Positions 63,854 to 64,000 of a DNA stretch of 64,000 nt are shown one piece after another. The stretch spans positions 62,001 to 126,000 of the forward strand of contig NZ_LANI01000001.1 in the NCBI RefSeq assembly GCF_000982415.1, read 5' to 3'. The notes below the pieces were generated by a model. The model made no database searches, had not been told where the DNA came from, and worked only from the letters and a program-made list of their open reading frames with translations. Position 1 is the first letter of the stretch; each line of letters opens with the position of its first letter. The translations under genes and the position numbers were made by a program. Source of the stretch: Kiloniella litopenaei. GTDB lineage: Bacteria > Pseudomonadota > Alphaproteobacteria > Kiloniellales > Kiloniellaceae.

Positions 63854-64000
63854 TCATTTGTCCGGTTTGTCTTCCGGTTTATATTTCAGGCGCTTACGCC
63901 CCCGCATCAGGCGATCAACCAGCTCATTTTCAATCGACATTTCAACCTTTTCCTTAAAGGCCTGAACCGATACATGACGCCCGATAATCTCCAGCGCCTT
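63854..64000 (-). CDS. terS: Small terminase subunit, C-terminal part
   Basis: An open frame enters from the right edge and stops with TGA at 63854. The visible 48 residues end ...LVDRLMRGRKRLKYKPEDKPDK and include ALEIIGRHVSVQAFKEKVE, which suits the end of a small terminase subunit. It lies just before terL in reading order. Only the end is visible. Confidence 0.65.
   Translation of the reverse strand, partial: KALEIIGRHVSVQAFKEKVEMSIENELVDRLMRGRKRLKYKPEDKPDK

Noticed and set aside
1-64000. CRISPR arrays and rRNA genes
   Set aside because: No regularly spaced repeats or rRNA sequence were seen.

Overview
The window looks like a chromosome segment of a marine-type alphaproteobacterium of moderate GC, with a prophage in its right half. 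The evidence is indirect: one tripartite tricarboxylate (TTT) and one TRAP transport operon, a MatB/MatR-like malonate cluster, FCD-type GntR regulators, and codon use that fits. I would not name a genus.

Bases 1-33.9 kb are host DNA. They hold a partial secreted protein; ilvA; a leftward TTT operon (tctC-tctB-tctA, lipoprotein, beta-propeller enzyme, TSUP exporter) facing a GntR regulator; an RTX protein followed by a sigma factor with a long C-terminal extension; a DUF418 membrane protein; a glutaminase; a TRAP operon divergent from a MatR-like regulator and malonyl-CoA synthetase; a tandem HD-GYP protein; a small stress-type cluster (tautomerase, NTF2-like, GST, HxlR); a GH18 protein; an EamA exporter; a PqiA-like protein; a polar amino-acid ABC operon cut short by an IS3-family remnant; a LysR regulator; tRNA-Ser(GCT); and an AraC regulator with a monooxygenase-like gene.

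From about 34.0 kb to the right edge lies a podovirus-type prophage, read leftwards. In transcription order it has terS (partial), terL, two small tail-tagged proteins, portal, a Bbp19-like protein, scaffold, major capsid protein, Bbp16-like cement protein, tail tube proteins, internal virion proteins, a T7-type tail fibre, a large SPRY/DUF7483 fibre, holin, M15 endolysin and DUF1353. The order resembles Bordetella phage BPP-1 (bbp16/17/19). Integrase, repressor and replication genes are not in the window. A 5.5-kb block of mostly rightward small genes (56.8-62.3 kb) is inserted between terL and the portal gene. It carries secreted paralogues, small membrane proteins, a TM2 protein and its decayed copy, and a frameshifted DUF2513 gene.

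The most unusual features are these. (1) Three phage proteins share the same C-terminal tail of about 35 residues. (2) A conserved promoter-like element is followed closely by a terminator-like hairpin in front of at least three phage gene blocks, which suggests an antitermination scheme. (3) The extended sigma factor carries a motif also found in the neighbouring RTX protein. (4) A C10 tract in a phage-borne membrane protein gene looks phase-variable. (5) An IS3-truncated ABC operon has lost its ATPase.
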